A stretch of 64,000 nucleotides of DNA, taken from contig NZ_CP011773.1 in NCBI RefSeq assembly GCF_001021385.1, positions 4,154,001 through 4,218,000 of the forward strand, read 5' to 3'. The position numbers were made by a program, and so were the translations under genes. Shown in pieces: positions 35,743 through 46,170 of this stretch. The notes beneath the pieces were generated by a model. It saw only the letters and a program-made list of their open reading frames with translations. It made no database searches and was not told the DNA's origin. How positions within the stretch are numbered: the stretch's first letter is position 1; every line of letters starts with the position of its first letter. The DNA comes from Mycobacterium sp. EPa45. Its GTDB lineage: Bacteria > Actinomycetota > Actinomycetes > Mycobacteriales > Mycobacteriaceae.

Positions 35743-36444
35743 TCATCGACCGTGAGTGATCTTCTCCAGCATGGTCCTGGCCAGGCCGGCAGCGCGGCCC
35801 ATGGCGCGCCGCTGGCCGCCGGTGACGGCGGCGTCCACGTCGACGACGCAGTCGGCGGCCAGCCCGATGGCCCGCTCGGTGGGGAAGGTGGCGTCCCCTT
35901 GGTTGTCGGAGTTGATCACCGTCGCCGACAACACGGGACCATCGACTCTCACGTCGGTGATCTTCTGGCGCATTTCGGCGCCTGCCGGGCCGGGTAGTGC
36001 CGAGCGCACCGTCTTGCCTTCGCACGCCTTCCATTGGCTGACGAAAGCACCGAACATTCGTTGCGCTTCGGTATCGGACGCGAATTGGACAACACCGGCA
36101 TCCATGCTGGAAACGGTCTGGCCGCCGCCAAAGTTCGAGAATTCCTGCCAGGCGGCCCGGCGCACATCACCCACCTCGTACACCACGCGCATGAATGGCG
36201 TGGCGGGTCCCAGACATTCGATGGGGTTGGCGGCGGCGTCGTCGCGAATTCCGTTGGGCAGGACGTCGATCCCTCCGACAGTGGGAGATTCACTGTCGGA
36301 CAACTGGTTTCCCGCTGCTCGACTGGCCTCTGCACCAGTGGGCAACACCTCGGTGAGATCGCGCAGTACAACGTTCTGGTCTGGCCGCGCCGCGGAGCCG
36401 TCGACCGTGCTGGAACAACTCGCCAGCACAGCGATGGCCATCAC
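35743..36444 (-). CDS. Putative lipoprotein, PknH-type sensor domain, short N-terminus
   Basis: 233 aa from GTG 36444 (ATG 3 nt later). Lipobox-like VLASC appears only about 10 residues in, so the signal peptide is too short from any ATG/GTG/TTG in frame. In-frame codons upstream encode a good Arg-containing n-region (TRDHAVVRGRSIAGA) preceded by ATC at 36490-36492, itself 4 nt after a G-rich stretch that overlaps the lepA stop. The rest has the paralogous sensor pattern (LRDLTEVLP, ECLGP, WKACEGK). Either a non-canonical start or a non-lipidated form. Confidence 0.7.
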   Translation of the reverse strand: MMAIAVLASCSSTVDGSAARPDQNVVLRDLTEVLPTGAEASRAAGNQLSDSESPTVGGIDVLPNGIRDDAAANPIECLGPATPFMRVVYEVGDVRRAAWQEFSNFGGGQTVSSMDAGVVQFASDTEAQRMFGAFVSQWKACEGKTVRSALPGPAGAEMRQKITDVRVDGPVLSATVINSDNQGDATFPTERAIGLAADCVVDVDAAVTGGQRRAMGRAAGLARTMLEKITHGR

Positions 36445-36500
36445 GGCACCGGCAATCGATCGCCCCCGAACGACAGCGTGGTCGCGTGTGATGAAGCCCC

Positions 36501-38432
<1,932 letters not shown>

Positions 38433-38464
38433 AATCGCGCGCCACGGGCCGGTCGCGTTCCGCC

Positions 38465-38470
38465 TATGCT
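38465..38470 (+). promoter_or_regulatory. -10 element of a leaderless promoter for the PemK-like gene
   Basis: TATGCT (TANNNT) is followed by exactly 7 nt and ATG 38478. No Shine-Dalgarno is present. Confidence 0.6.
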
Positions 38471-38477
38471 GTCGAGA

Positions 38478-39074
38478 ATGGCGTCGCAGTGGAGGACGTT
38501 CCAGAGGATCGCAGAGCACCTCGTGTTCAACGAGGCGCCCAAGTTCATTCGGCAGCTGCCGATACCGCAGGCCGTGCCGCGGACCATCCAGCAGGGCCTC
38601 AGATTGGGCATCGAAGTGCTGGCAGCCAGCACCGTCGCCCCCGATCAGCCCGCCGCGATCACCGCAGGCCGGCCGGTGACCAACAACAGCGTCCCCACCG
38701 CGCACCGCGCCCGCCGGCTGGTCTATGCGCCCGATCTCGACGGTCGTGCCGACCCCGGCGAGGTGGTCTGGACCTGGGTGGTCTACGAGGATGACCCCAC
38801 CAGGGGCAAGGACCGCCCGGTGCTGGTGGTCGGCCGGGACCGACGCACGCTGCTGGGCCTGATGCTGTCCAGCCAGGACCACCACGCAGGAGACCGGAAC
38901 TGGATCGCGATCGGCACGGGCGGCTGGGATTACGACGGCCGCCCCAGCTGGGTGCGGCTGGACCGCGTGCTCGACGTTCCCGAGGAGGGCATCCGTCGCG
39001 AGGGCGCGATCCTGGACCGCCCGACGTTCGAGCTCGTCGCAGCCCGGCTGCGCGCCGAATACTCCTGGAGCTAG
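38478..39074 (+). CDS. PemK/MazF-like protein (Rv2405-type)
   Basis: 198 aa. The C-terminal about 120 residues resemble the PemK/MazF fold ([60 protein letters not shown]). The N-terminal about 70 residues (helical, [23 protein letters not shown]) form an extension absent from classical MazF toxins. No antitoxin gene is adjacent, and the gene is conserved beside lepA as Rv2405, so an ordinary toxin-antitoxin role is doubtful. Probably leaderless. Confidence 0.8.
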   Translation: MASQWRTFQRIAEHLVFNEAPKFIRQLPIPQAVPRTIQQGLRLGIEVLAASTVAPDQPAAITAGRPVTNNSVPTAHRARRLVYAPDLDGRADPGEVVWTWVVYEDDPTRGKDRPVLVVGRDRRTLLGLMLSSQDHHAGDRNWIAIGTGGWDYDGRPSWVRLDRVLDVPEEGIRREGAILDRPTFELVAARLRAEYSWS

Positions 39075-39129
39075 CCGCCGCCGTGGCGCCGATGCGGGCG
39101 GAGTGTGCGGAGCCCGAGGAGAAGCGCGG

Positions 39130-39564
39130 CTAACCGCCTTGGGTGATGTAGGCCTGCAGTTGCTGCTGCTCGGCCTGCAGCTGTTCCATCCGGTTCTTCA
39201 CCACGTCGCCGATGCTGACGATGCCGGCCAGCTTCCCGCCCTGCATCACCGGCACGTGCCGGACGCGGTTGTTCGTCATCAGGGCGCTCAGATCGTCGAT
39301 TGGGTCGTCGGGTGAGCACGTCACCAGGACCTTGCTCATGATGTCCGCGACGGGACTGCGAAGCAGGTCAGGGCCGTGGTCGTGCAGTTTGCGCACGACA
39401 TCGCGCTCCGAGACGATGCCCACCACGCCGCCGTCGGGGCCGACCACGACCATCGCGCCGATGTTGTGGATGACCAGCTCGGCCAACAGGCCGGTGACCG
39501 TGGTGGTCTCGGTGACCGTGGCCACCGTCGCTCCCTTGCCGCGAAGGATGTCGGCGATACGCAT
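39130..39564 (-). CDS. CBS-domain pair protein (Rv2406c-like)
   Basis: 144 aa consisting of two CBS motifs (about 5-60 and 72-128; [24 protein letters not shown] and [23 protein letters not shown]) plus a Gln-rich helical tail ([13 protein letters not shown]). Such stand-alone Bateman modules bind adenine nucleotides and regulate partners. The ATG is chosen because AGGAGG lies 5 nt upstream; a GTG 6 nt earlier overlaps that site. Conserved next to the PemK-like gene. Confidence 0.9.
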   Translation of the reverse strand: MRIADILRGKGATVATVTETTTVTGLLAELVIHNIGAMVVVGPDGGVVGIVSERDVVRKLHDHGPDLLRSPVADIMSKVLVTCSPDDPIDDLSALMTNNRVRHVPVMQGGKLAGIVSIGDVVKNRMEQLQAEQQQLQAYITQGG

Positions 39565-39628
39565 CGCCACCTCCTTGTGATGGATGTCACACCAGGCTAA
39601 AGCTTATTTCACCGGCGGGGAAGCAAAC

Positions 39629-39641
39629 CGCAACGGTTGCG
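39629..39641. promoter_or_regulatory. Palindrome upstream of aldo/keto reductase
   Basis: CGCAAC-G-GTTGCG, a perfect 6+1+6 inverted repeat 34 nt before the reductase start. Possible operator; the protein that binds is unknown (the convergent TetR-type gene is one candidate). Confidence 0.35.
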
Positions 39642-39675
39642 TTGGGACAGAACAGGCCGAGACGAAAGGTATGGA

Positions 39676-40680
39676 ATGGGCACGCTGCCGAAGACGGAGT
39701 TGGGCGACGGTTTGACGGTCAGCGCGATCGGGTTCGGCGGGATGGCGCTGACCCCGGTGTACGGCGCGGTCGACGACGCGGAATCGCTGGCGACGCTGAA
39801 CCACTGCCTGGACGTCGGCATGACGTTCATCGATACCGCCAACGTCTACGGCGGCGGCGCCAACGAGCGGCTGATCGGCCAGGTGCTGGCTGACCGCCGC
39901 GATGAGGTCACGCTGGCGACGAAGTTCGGGATCGACGGCGACCCGACGACCGGCAAGCTCAGGGCCCGCGGCGACGCCGAGTACGTGCAGCGCTGCGTCG
40001 ACGAGAGCCTGGGCCGGCTCGGCACCGACGTGATCGACCTCTATTACATGCATCGGCGCGACGTCTCGCTGCCGATCGAGGAGACTGTCGGGGCCATGGC
40101 CGAATTGGTCGCCGCAGGCAAGGTGCGCCATCTGGGGCTGTCGGAGGTGACTGCCGACGAGTTGCGTGCTGCGACGGCCGTGCACCCGATCGCCGCGGTG
40201 CAGAGTGAATGGTCGATCTGGAGCCGTGATGTCGAACGCAACGTGGTGCCGGCCGCCGCCGAGCTGGGCGTCGGCTTCGTGCCCTATTCGCCGCTCGGTC
40301 GCGGATTCCTCACCGGCACGATCCGGTCGGCCGCCGATCTCAAGGGGGCCGGCGACTTCCGTAGCCGCATCCCCCGCTTCGCCGACGAAGCGCTGGACGC
40401 CAATCTCGCTGTCGTGCACGTAGTTTCCTCGATCGCCGAGGAGGTGGGCGCGACGCCGGCTCAGGTGGCGCTGGCGTGGTTGCGGCAGCGCGCCGAGGCC
40501 CTCGGCGTGGCGTCGGTGCCGATCCCGGGCACCCGGCGCGCCGCGCGCGTCGACGAGAACGCCGCGTCGTTGTCGGTGCAGCTCAATCCCGATCAGGTGA
40601 TCGCGCTGGAGACCGCCGGCGCGAGCGTGTCGGGTCACCGGTCGATCGATCCGAACTGGGTGTCCTCGGCACGGGAGTGA
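39676..40680 (+). CDS. Aldo/keto reductase
   Basis: 334 aa NADPH-dependent TIM-barrel oxidoreductase. The catalytic tetrad is visible: Asp in FIDTANVYG, Tyr in the same motif, Lys in LATKFG, and His in YYMHRRD. The cofactor segment ends in IPIPGTRRAARVDENAASL. AKR13-like by layout (YSPLGRGFLTG). GAAAGG lies 6 nt before the ATG. The substrate is not predictable. The 3' end overlaps the convergent TetR-type gene by 98 bp. Confidence 0.9.
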   Translation: MGTLPKTELGDGLTVSAIGFGGMALTPVYGAVDDAESLATLNHCLDVGMTFIDTANVYGGGANERLIGQVLADRRDEVTLATKFGIDGDPTTGKLRARGDAEYVQRCVDESLGRLGTDVIDLYYMHRRDVSLPIEETVGAMAELVAAGKVRHLGLSEVTADELRAATAVHPIAAVQSEWSIWSRDVERNVVPAAAELGVGFVPYSPLGRGFLTGTIRSAADLKGAGDFRSRIPRFADEALDANLAVVHVVSSIAEEVGATPAQVALAWLRQRAEALGVASVPIPGTRRAARVDENAASLSVQLNPDQVIALETAGASVSGHRSIDPNWVSSARE

Positions 40681-41398
40681 GCCCGGCCGATCGAGATTCC
40701 GGCGGCGACTGGCTCACCTGCAAGGCAATCGCGGCGTCGTCGAATTGGGCGGCCTGTGCGGTGATCCGGCCGATGTCGCCGGGCCGTTTGAGCAGACCGC
40801 GAACCGCGATGACCGCAACCTGTTCGCCGACCTTGATCGCCTCGGCGACGCGGTCGGAAGAGTCGGTGTGTAGGCGGGTGCGCTTCTGGGCGCCTTCGTC
40901 GAAGTTCAACAGCAATCCGGCCGTTTCGTCCCGGTCGCAGTCGATGAACTTTCCCTCGGCGATCGCCGCGCCGATGAGATCGGACACCCAGTCCCTGAGC
41001 CGCTCATAGTCGGTCCAGAACTGGTGGAAATCGGCGCGCTGGTCGTGGGCGATGCGCTGAATCTCATTGAAATCGATCGGTGACAGCGCCAGTTGAATGG
41101 TGTCGAACCGCAGCAGCCGGTAGAGCTTGACCGCCGGCGGCCCCGAACCGGCACCGACCTCGGCGATGAACTTCAGCGGTGCGCGGTTCACCAGCAGCGT
41201 CTCCCCCAGCAGCTGTTCCTTGCTGCGGAACCAGTAGTACAGCGACGACTGCTGCAGCCCGGCCGCACGCGCGATGTCGCTCATTGTGGTTTGCGCATAA
41301 CCTTTTTCGGAGAACAGCCGCGTCGCGGCGTTGACGATGCCGGTGCGCGGCGGTAACTTCACCGCCGACTCGGCATCGTTGCGGGGGCGTCCGATCAC
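40583..41398 (-). CDS. TetR-family transcriptional regulator
   Basis: 271 aa from GTG 41398, with GAGGAG just upstream and only 7 nt after the creatininase stop; a GTG 30 nt earlier would overlap that gene. N-terminal HTH: GIVNAATRLFSEKGYAQTTMSDIARAAGLQQSSLYYWFRSKEQL. The ligand domain follows. The last about 40 residues are Arg/Pro/Ser-rich and encoded opposite the aldo/keto reductase 3' end, unusual for the family. Likely controls the glnT-creatininase operon in which it sits. Confidence 0.88.
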   Translation of the reverse strand: MIGRPRNDAESAVKLPPRTGIVNAATRLFSEKGYAQTTMSDIARAAGLQQSSLYYWFRSKEQLLGETLLVNRAPLKFIAEVGAGSGPPAVKLYRLLRFDTIQLALSPIDFNEIQRIAHDQRADFHQFWTDYERLRDWVSDLIGAAIAEGKFIDCDRDETAGLLLNFDEGAQKRTRLHTDSSDRVAEAIKVGEQVAVIAVRGLLKRPGDIGRITAQAAQFDDAAIALQVSQSPPESRSAGLTPVPRTPSSDRSTGDPTRSRRRSPARSPDRD

Positions 41399-41405
41399 TG
41401 TCTCC

Positions 41406-42149
41406 TCATCCCAGTGGTGGATCCTCACTGTGCGCGCGTTCGACCACGTTACGCGCGGCGGCCACGACGTCGGCCCACAGCTGCAGGCCGACCACCTTCG
41501 ATGCGCGCGACGGGTACCCGGTCACCCCGTTCGTGGAGACCTGGTGGACGGGATAGCGGAACACCGTACCCGCGGTGCGGTCGGGATCGTCGGCCTCATG
41601 CATCGCATCGATGTCCACCAGCTCGGGCCGGACCGCCAGCATCAGTGACGTTTCCGCGGCGTTGGCGTGCCAGTCGTCGGCGTCCTCGGTGGCGCGTCGG
41701 GCGATGTCGGGGGTCAGGTCCCACCACTGCATCGCCCCGATCCGCCGGTCGGGGTGCCGCCTGCGAAACCGGTCGCAGGCCAACCACAATGGCGCGTTGT
41801 TGCCGACGTGGCCGTTGACGAACATGATGCGGCGCACGCCGGAGTCCACGCACGCCTCGGCGACGCGAACTGCCGCCGCCGCCGTGTCCTCCCCGTCGAA
41901 CGCGACGGTGCCGGGCAACGTCGTCCCGTGAAAGAAGCTGGCGCCGAACGCGAGTGCGGGCAAGACCAGGGCGAGGTCGGCGGCCGCCGCCTCCGCCACG
42001 GCGGTGGCCATGATCGTGTCGGTGCCGACCGGCAGGTGTGGGCCGTGCTGCTCGGTGGCGCCGACCGGAATCAGGGCCACAGTGTCGGGATCGGTGGCCA
42101 GCCGCTGGGCGATCTGCACCGAGCTGAGGTCTTCCCAGCGCTGGCTCAT
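41406..42149 (-). CDS. Creatininase-family amidohydrolase
   Basis: 247 aa metal-dependent amidohydrolase. Metal-binding signature: VGATEQHGPHLPVGTD, with FVNGHVGNNAP and the Glu in NAAETSLML. Family members include creatininase, formamide hydrolases and MftE of mycofactocin maturation; no other mycofactocin gene is here. Its start overlaps the glnT stop by one base (TGATG), so the two are coupled and probably act in one pathway on a gamma-glutamyl or amide intermediate (inference). Confidence 0.88.
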   Translation of the reverse strand: MSQRWEDLSSVQIAQRLATDPDTVALIPVGATEQHGPHLPVGTDTIMATAVAEAAAADLALVLPALAFGASFFHGTTLPGTVAFDGEDTAAAAVRVAEACVDSGVRRIMFVNGHVGNNAPLWLACDRFRRRHPDRRIGAMQWWDLTPDIARRATEDADDWHANAAETSLMLAVRPELVDIDAMHEADDPDRTAGTVFRYPVHQVSTNGVTGYPSRASKVVGLQLWADVVAAARNVVERAHSEDPPLG

Positions 42150-43519
42150 CAGAAGAACCGCAAGTAGCGCTCGGACTCCCACGACGAGACGTGAGCGTTG
42201 TACGACTCCCACTCGAGCTTCTTCTCCGCGATGAACGACTCGCACATCGTCGCGCCGAAGACGCTGCGCACCAGCGGGTCTGCCTCGATCGCTTCGATGG
42301 CCTCGCCGAGTGAACGGGGCAGCCAGGTGATACCGCGCTCGATCAGGTCCGGTTCGGAGAGCCGGTAGAGGTTGTCGCGGTTGGGCTCACCCGGGTCGAG
42401 CCCCTCCCGGATCCCTTCCAGTCCGGCAGCCAGCATCAGGGCGGCGCCCAGGTAGGGATTGTTGGCGCTGTCAGCGGCGCGGCATTCGACCCGGCCGCCG
42501 CCCCGAGGGATCCGCAGCATGTTGGTTCGGTTGTTGTCCCCGTAGCAGGCGAAGATCGGCGCCCACGTCAGTCCGGACATGCTCCCCTGCTTGACGAGTC
42601 GCTTGTAACTGTTGACCGTCGGCGCGATCACCGCACAGATCGCCGGTGCATGGCGCAGCACACCGGCGATGAACTGGTAACCCAGGTTGGAGAGCCCGCA
42701 TCCACGCGGGTCGTCGTCGGCGGCGAAGAGGTTGGTCCCGTCGGTGCCGGCCAACGACATGTTGTAGTGCGCCCCGCTACCCGTGCGATCGGCGAACGGC
42801 TTGGGCATCCACGACGCGAACAACCCGTGTTTGCGGGCGATCTCCCCGACCATCATCCGGAAGAAGACGAACCGGTCAGCCATCGACACCGCGTTGGTGT
42901 AAGTGAAGTCCGTCTCGAACTGACCGTTGCCGTCCTCGTGGTCGAAAGAGTAGACGTCCCAACCGAGTTCGTTCATGGCCGAGACGATGTCGTCGACAAC
43001 GCCGAAGTTGTGCAGCATGCCGCGCAGGTCGTAGCAGGGTTTGTCGAGGTTGTCGTCGGAACTGGCCGGCTCCGGGACCCCGGTCTGGTCCGACAGCAGG
43101 AAGAACTCGGTCTCGATCCCGAGGTTGAAGGTGTAACCCAAGGCAGCCGCCTCGGCGGTCACCCGCTTGAGGATCTGCCGGCTACACGGCTCGAACGGAT
43201 TGTCGCCGATGAAGAGGTCGCCGGGAAACCAGGCGATCTCGCGGTTGAACGGCATGACGATCACGCCGTCGAGGTCCGGGTGGGGTGCGACCTCGTCGTC
43301 GTTGACGTCCTGCGGCACTCCGTCCAGCGCGGCCCCGGTGAACATCTCCGATCCATTCGCCGCCTGCGCCAAGTGGGCCAGCGGGACCATCTTGGCCTTC
43401 GGCTTACCGTGCATGTCGACGAAGCTGATCGCCGCGTAGCGGACACCCGCCGCCGCCAGCCTTTCGGTGACTTCGCGGACGTCGGTGCTCGGTGCCTGCC
43501 CGTTGAGCGTGGTGGTCAT
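42149..43519 (-). CDS. GlnT-type glutamine synthetase family ligase
   Basis: 456 aa. Glutamine synthetase fold with beta-grasp N-terminus (VRYAAISFVDMHGKPKAKMVPL), metal/Glu motifs LGIETEFFLL and YSFDHEDGNGQFETDFTY, the NRTNMLRIPRGGGRVECRAAD active-site region, and no adenylylation-tyrosine signature of GlnA. This matches GlnT/type III or gamma-glutamylmethylamide-synthetase-like enzymes that join glutamate to ammonia or an amine. AAAGGG precedes the ATG. First gene of glnT-creatininase-tetR. Confidence 0.9.
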   Translation of the reverse strand: MTTTLNGQAPSTDVREVTERLAAAGVRYAAISFVDMHGKPKAKMVPLAHLAQAANGSEMFTGAALDGVPQDVNDDEVAPHPDLDGVIVMPFNREIAWFPGDLFIGDNPFEPCSRQILKRVTAEAAALGYTFNLGIETEFFLLSDQTGVPEPASSDDNLDKPCYDLRGMLHNFGVVDDIVSAMNELGWDVYSFDHEDGNGQFETDFTYTNAVSMADRFVFFRMMVGEIARKHGLFASWMPKPFADRTGSGAHYNMSLAGTDGTNLFAADDDPRGCGLSNLGYQFIAGVLRHAPAICAVIAPTVNSYKRLVKQGSMSGLTWAPIFACYGDNNRTNMLRIPRGGGRVECRAADSANNPYLGAALMLAAGLEGIREGLDPGEPNRDNLYRLSEPDLIERGITWLPRSLGEAIEAIEADPLVRSVFGATMCESFIAEKKLEWESYNAHVSSWESERYLRFF

Positions 43520-43758
43520 CTGTTCCCTTTCAGCCGATCGACGCCACGCTAGCCACGCTCTGTAACCAGGCCGTTTCCGATCAGTAAATGACCTATTGAA
43601 AACTCTCGTATGTAGATGCCGATGAACACCGAAGATAGCGGCGGATCCGATTGGATCGTGTCAATAGGCCATTGAAAATTCCGGGCGTCGCGACACCGTG
43701 TCGTGCTGCGGGCCAATCACCTCCCGACAGCTTCCCGAGCAGGGTAGTAATTAACGCC
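43520..43758. promoter_or_regulatory. 239-bp divergent regulatory region with inverted repeats
   Basis: Between glnT (minus) and RNase Z (plus). CCTATTGAAAA at 43592-43602 is echoed by CAATAGG (43662-43668) and CCATTGAAAA just after it, giving both inverted and imperfect direct repeats. GATCC-gatt-GGATC lies between them. AT-rich islands here suggest binding sites for a nitrogen or TetR-type regulator. No gene is seen in it. Confidence 0.4.
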
Positions 43759-44589
43759 ATGATCGACATCACGCTGCTCGGCACCGGAAGTCCGATGATC
43801 GACCCGAACCGGGCCGGACCGTCGACTTTGGTCAAAGCCGGGGACTCGGTGTTCCTGGTGGACTGCGGTCGCGGCGTGCTGATGCGCGCGGCGGCGGCGG
43901 GCGTCGGCGCGGCCAACATCACCGCGCTACTGCTCACCCATCTGCACAGCGACCACATCACCGATCTGTCTGATGTCATCACCACCCGCTGGGTGACGAC
44001 GTTCGTGCGGACACCGCTGCCTATCATCGGCCCGCCCGGCACCAAGGCCGTGGTTGACGCGACGCTGGCGGCGTTGGCACCTGACATCTCCTACCGCATC
44101 CACCATCACGCCGACATCACCGAACCACCCGCGATTGAGGTACACGAATACACCGACGGCCAGGTGTGGGACGACGGCGGCGTGCAGATCACCGCGGCGC
44201 CCACCGACCACCGCCCTGTCGAACCGACGCTCGGCTTCCGCGTCGAACACGGCGGCGCCTCGGTGGTACTGGCCGGCGACACGGTGCCCTGCGCCGGCCT
44301 GGACGAGCTTGCCAAGGGAGCAAATGCCTTGGTGCACACCGTGATCCGTGCGGACCTGGTGCAACAGATGCCGGTTCAGCGGATCCGGGACATCCTCGAC
44401 TACCACTCGTCGGTCGAGCAGGCCGCTGCCACAGCCGCGCGCGCCGGGGTCGGCACACTGGTGCTCACGCACTACGTACCGCCGCTGGTGCCCGGGCAGG
44501 AGGATCAGTGGCGCGCCCAGGCGGCGACCGAGTTCAGCGGCCCGGTCGAGATCGGCAACGACCTGCTCCACGTGCCGGTCGGGAACTAA
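43759..44589 (+). CDS. rnz: Ribonuclease Z-like MBL-fold hydrolase
   Basis: 276 aa. Metallo-beta-lactamase fold with the zinc motif [11 protein letters not shown], further ligands in TDHRP and AGDTVP, and the final His in LTHYVPP, plus the GTGSP start typical of ElaC/RNase Z. It corresponds to Rv2407. Expected to process tRNA 3' ends, although some related enzymes act on small molecules. The ATG ([10 protein letters not shown]) is preferred; longer in-frame starts add no homologous sequence. Confidence 0.88.
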   Translation: MIDITLLGTGSPMIDPNRAGPSTLVKAGDSVFLVDCGRGVLMRAAAAGVGAANITALLLTHLHSDHITDLSDVITTRWVTTFVRTPLPIIGPPGTKAVVDATLAALAPDISYRIHHHADITEPPAIEVHEYTDGQVWDDGGVQITAAPTDHRPVEPTLGFRVEHGGASVVLAGDTVPCAGLDELAKGANALVHTVIRADLVQQMPVQRIRDILDYHSSVEQAAATAARAGVGTLVLTHYVPPLVPGQEDQWRAQAATEFSGPVEIGNDLLHVPVGN

Positions 44590-44616
44590 GCCAGGCCATC
44601 GCCCGACCTATGGGCG

Positions 44617-46170
44617 ATGACGACGACGGAAACCCCCACCCGCCGCGGTGATGCGGCTGTCCTGCGCCGGATCTGGCGGCTGCATTTCTGGGTCGGGCTG
44701 TTCGCCGCCCCAGTGCTGGTGGTGCTGGCCTGCAGCGGTCTGGTGATCCTCTACAGCCAGCCCTTGGACGCCCTGCTCAACCGGCATCTCCTCGTGGTCG
44801 AACAGGGCCCGCAGACCGTGCCGCTCGACACGCAGGTGGCCACCGCCAGGCAGCATGTCGGTGCGGGCGATTCCCTGGAGGCCGTCACCCCGCCGGACGG
44901 CCCGCACTCCTCGACCCGGGTGGACTTCTCCGCCGCCGACACCGAGGGTTACCCGCAGGCCGAAGCCAACGTCATCCAGGTATTCGTCGATCCCTACACC
45001 GGCGCCTATCTGGGGCAGCGCGATCAACTCTCCGGCTTGGTCGGCTGGGCGAATCAGCTGCACCGGATGTTCGGCAACGACGGGCCGCACATTCAGCTGC
45101 CGTCGTTGGGACACCTGATCGACCCGTCCGCGTATCCGCAATCCAGCATCCCGGTCGGCGTCGGCAACCTCTGGATGGAGATGACCGCGACCTGGATCCT
45201 GGTCCTCCTGGCCAGCGGGATCTATCTGTGGTGGCCGCGCGCCATCGAAGCAGGAAAACCGCTGTTGACAGTGCGGTGGCGCGAAGGCGGCCGAATCCGT
45301 TGGCGCGACGTGCATGCCCTGACCGGCGTGGTGATCGCGGTCATCTTGATCTGCTACATCCTGTCGGGGATGACGTGGACGCGGTATTGGGGCGAGAACT
45401 GGCGCGCGGTGACCGCAACGCTGACCCCATCGACCGCAATCGACGCTCCCTCAACGCCGGCGAAGCTCGGCGACTACGACCGGCTGGGCCGTCGTATCGC
45501 CTGGGCTAGCACCGACGACCCCATCTACGCCTCGCAACCCACCGAGGGCGCGGCCCGGCTGTCCTACAACGACATTGACCGGATCGCCAAGGACGAGCAC
45601 ATGGTGCCCGGTTATGCGATCTTCCCGCCGTCGGATTCGACCCGGGACGGCACCACGACGTACGGCAGCTACACGGTGGTCAACCGCTGGCCGCAGCGGG
45701 TGTCCGAACAGCGCACGCTGTATCTGAACCAGTTCACCGGCACCACCATCACCACCGCGACCGCCGCCCAGGACGGGGCGCTGTCGAAGTTGACGAGTTT
45801 CGGGATCGCCTTGCACATGGGCAACCAAATGGGTTGGCTCACCCGCATTTCCGCCACCATCGCCTGCCTCGGGGTCCTGCTCAGTGTGGCGACCGGATTG
45901 CTGATGTGGTGGAAGCGGCGCCCGGCAGGGCGCAGTGGGCTGCCCGGCCCGACCGGTGATACCACCCGGGCGAACACACCGAAGAAGGCGATGCTCGTGG
46001 TGACCGCCGCGGCGGTCGTTCTCGGAATCCTCTTCCCGGCCTTCGGTATATCGCTACTCGTCGTGCTCGTGGTCGAGGGGATCATCTCCGCCCGTCGGCC
46101 GCCGCCCGATCAGGCCAGCCTGGTGACCTCGACCACCACGTCGAGATCGGTGGAGCCCTCGCCGGAGTAG
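44617..46170 (+). CDS. PepSY-associated membrane protein (PiuB-like)
   Basis: 517 aa. An N-terminal membrane helix (FWVGLFAAPVLVVLACSGLVILY), a long extracytoplasmic PepSY-containing region, and further helices at about 190-210, 235-255, 405-425 and 450-480. The first helix is preceded by the conserved RIWRLHFWVGL. Such proteins occur with iron/heme or copper uptake and respiration genes; the function is not settled. The 3' end overlaps the convergent transglutaminase gene by 61 bp. Confidence 0.82.
   Translation: MTTTETPTRRGDAAVLRRIWRLHFWVGLFAAPVLVVLACSGLVILYSQPLDALLNRHLLVVEQGPQTVPLDTQVATARQHVGAGDSLEAVTPPDGPHSSTRVDFSAADTEGYPQAEANVIQVFVDPYTGAYLGQRDQLSGLVGWANQLHRMFGNDGPHIQLPSLGHLIDPSAYPQSSIPVGVGNLWMEMTATWILVLLASGIYLWWPRAIEAGKPLLTVRWREGGRIRWRDVHALTGVVIAVILICYILSGMTWTRYWGENWRAVTATLTPSTAIDAPSTPAKLGDYDRLGRRIAWASTDDPIYASQPTEGAARLSYNDIDRIAKDEHMVPGYAIFPPSDSTRDGTTTYGSYTVVNRWPQRVSEQRTLYLNQFTGTTITTATAAQDGALSKLTSFGIALHMGNQMGWLTRISATIACLGVLLSVATGLLMWWKRRPAGRSGLPGPTGDTTRANTPKKAMLVVTAAAVVLGILFPAFGISLLVVLVVEGIISARRPPPDQASLVTSTTTSRSVEPSPE

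Noticed and set aside
38433..38885. In-frame N-terminal extension of lepA by about 150 residues
   Set aside because: Would overlap most of the divergent PemK-like gene and encodes low-complexity sequence unlike any LepA N-terminus.
41406..42149. Mycofactocin MftE
   Set aside because: The creatininase fold fits, but no mftA-D precursor, radical SAM or glycosyltransferase genes are nearby, and the partner is a glutamine synthetase-like gene.
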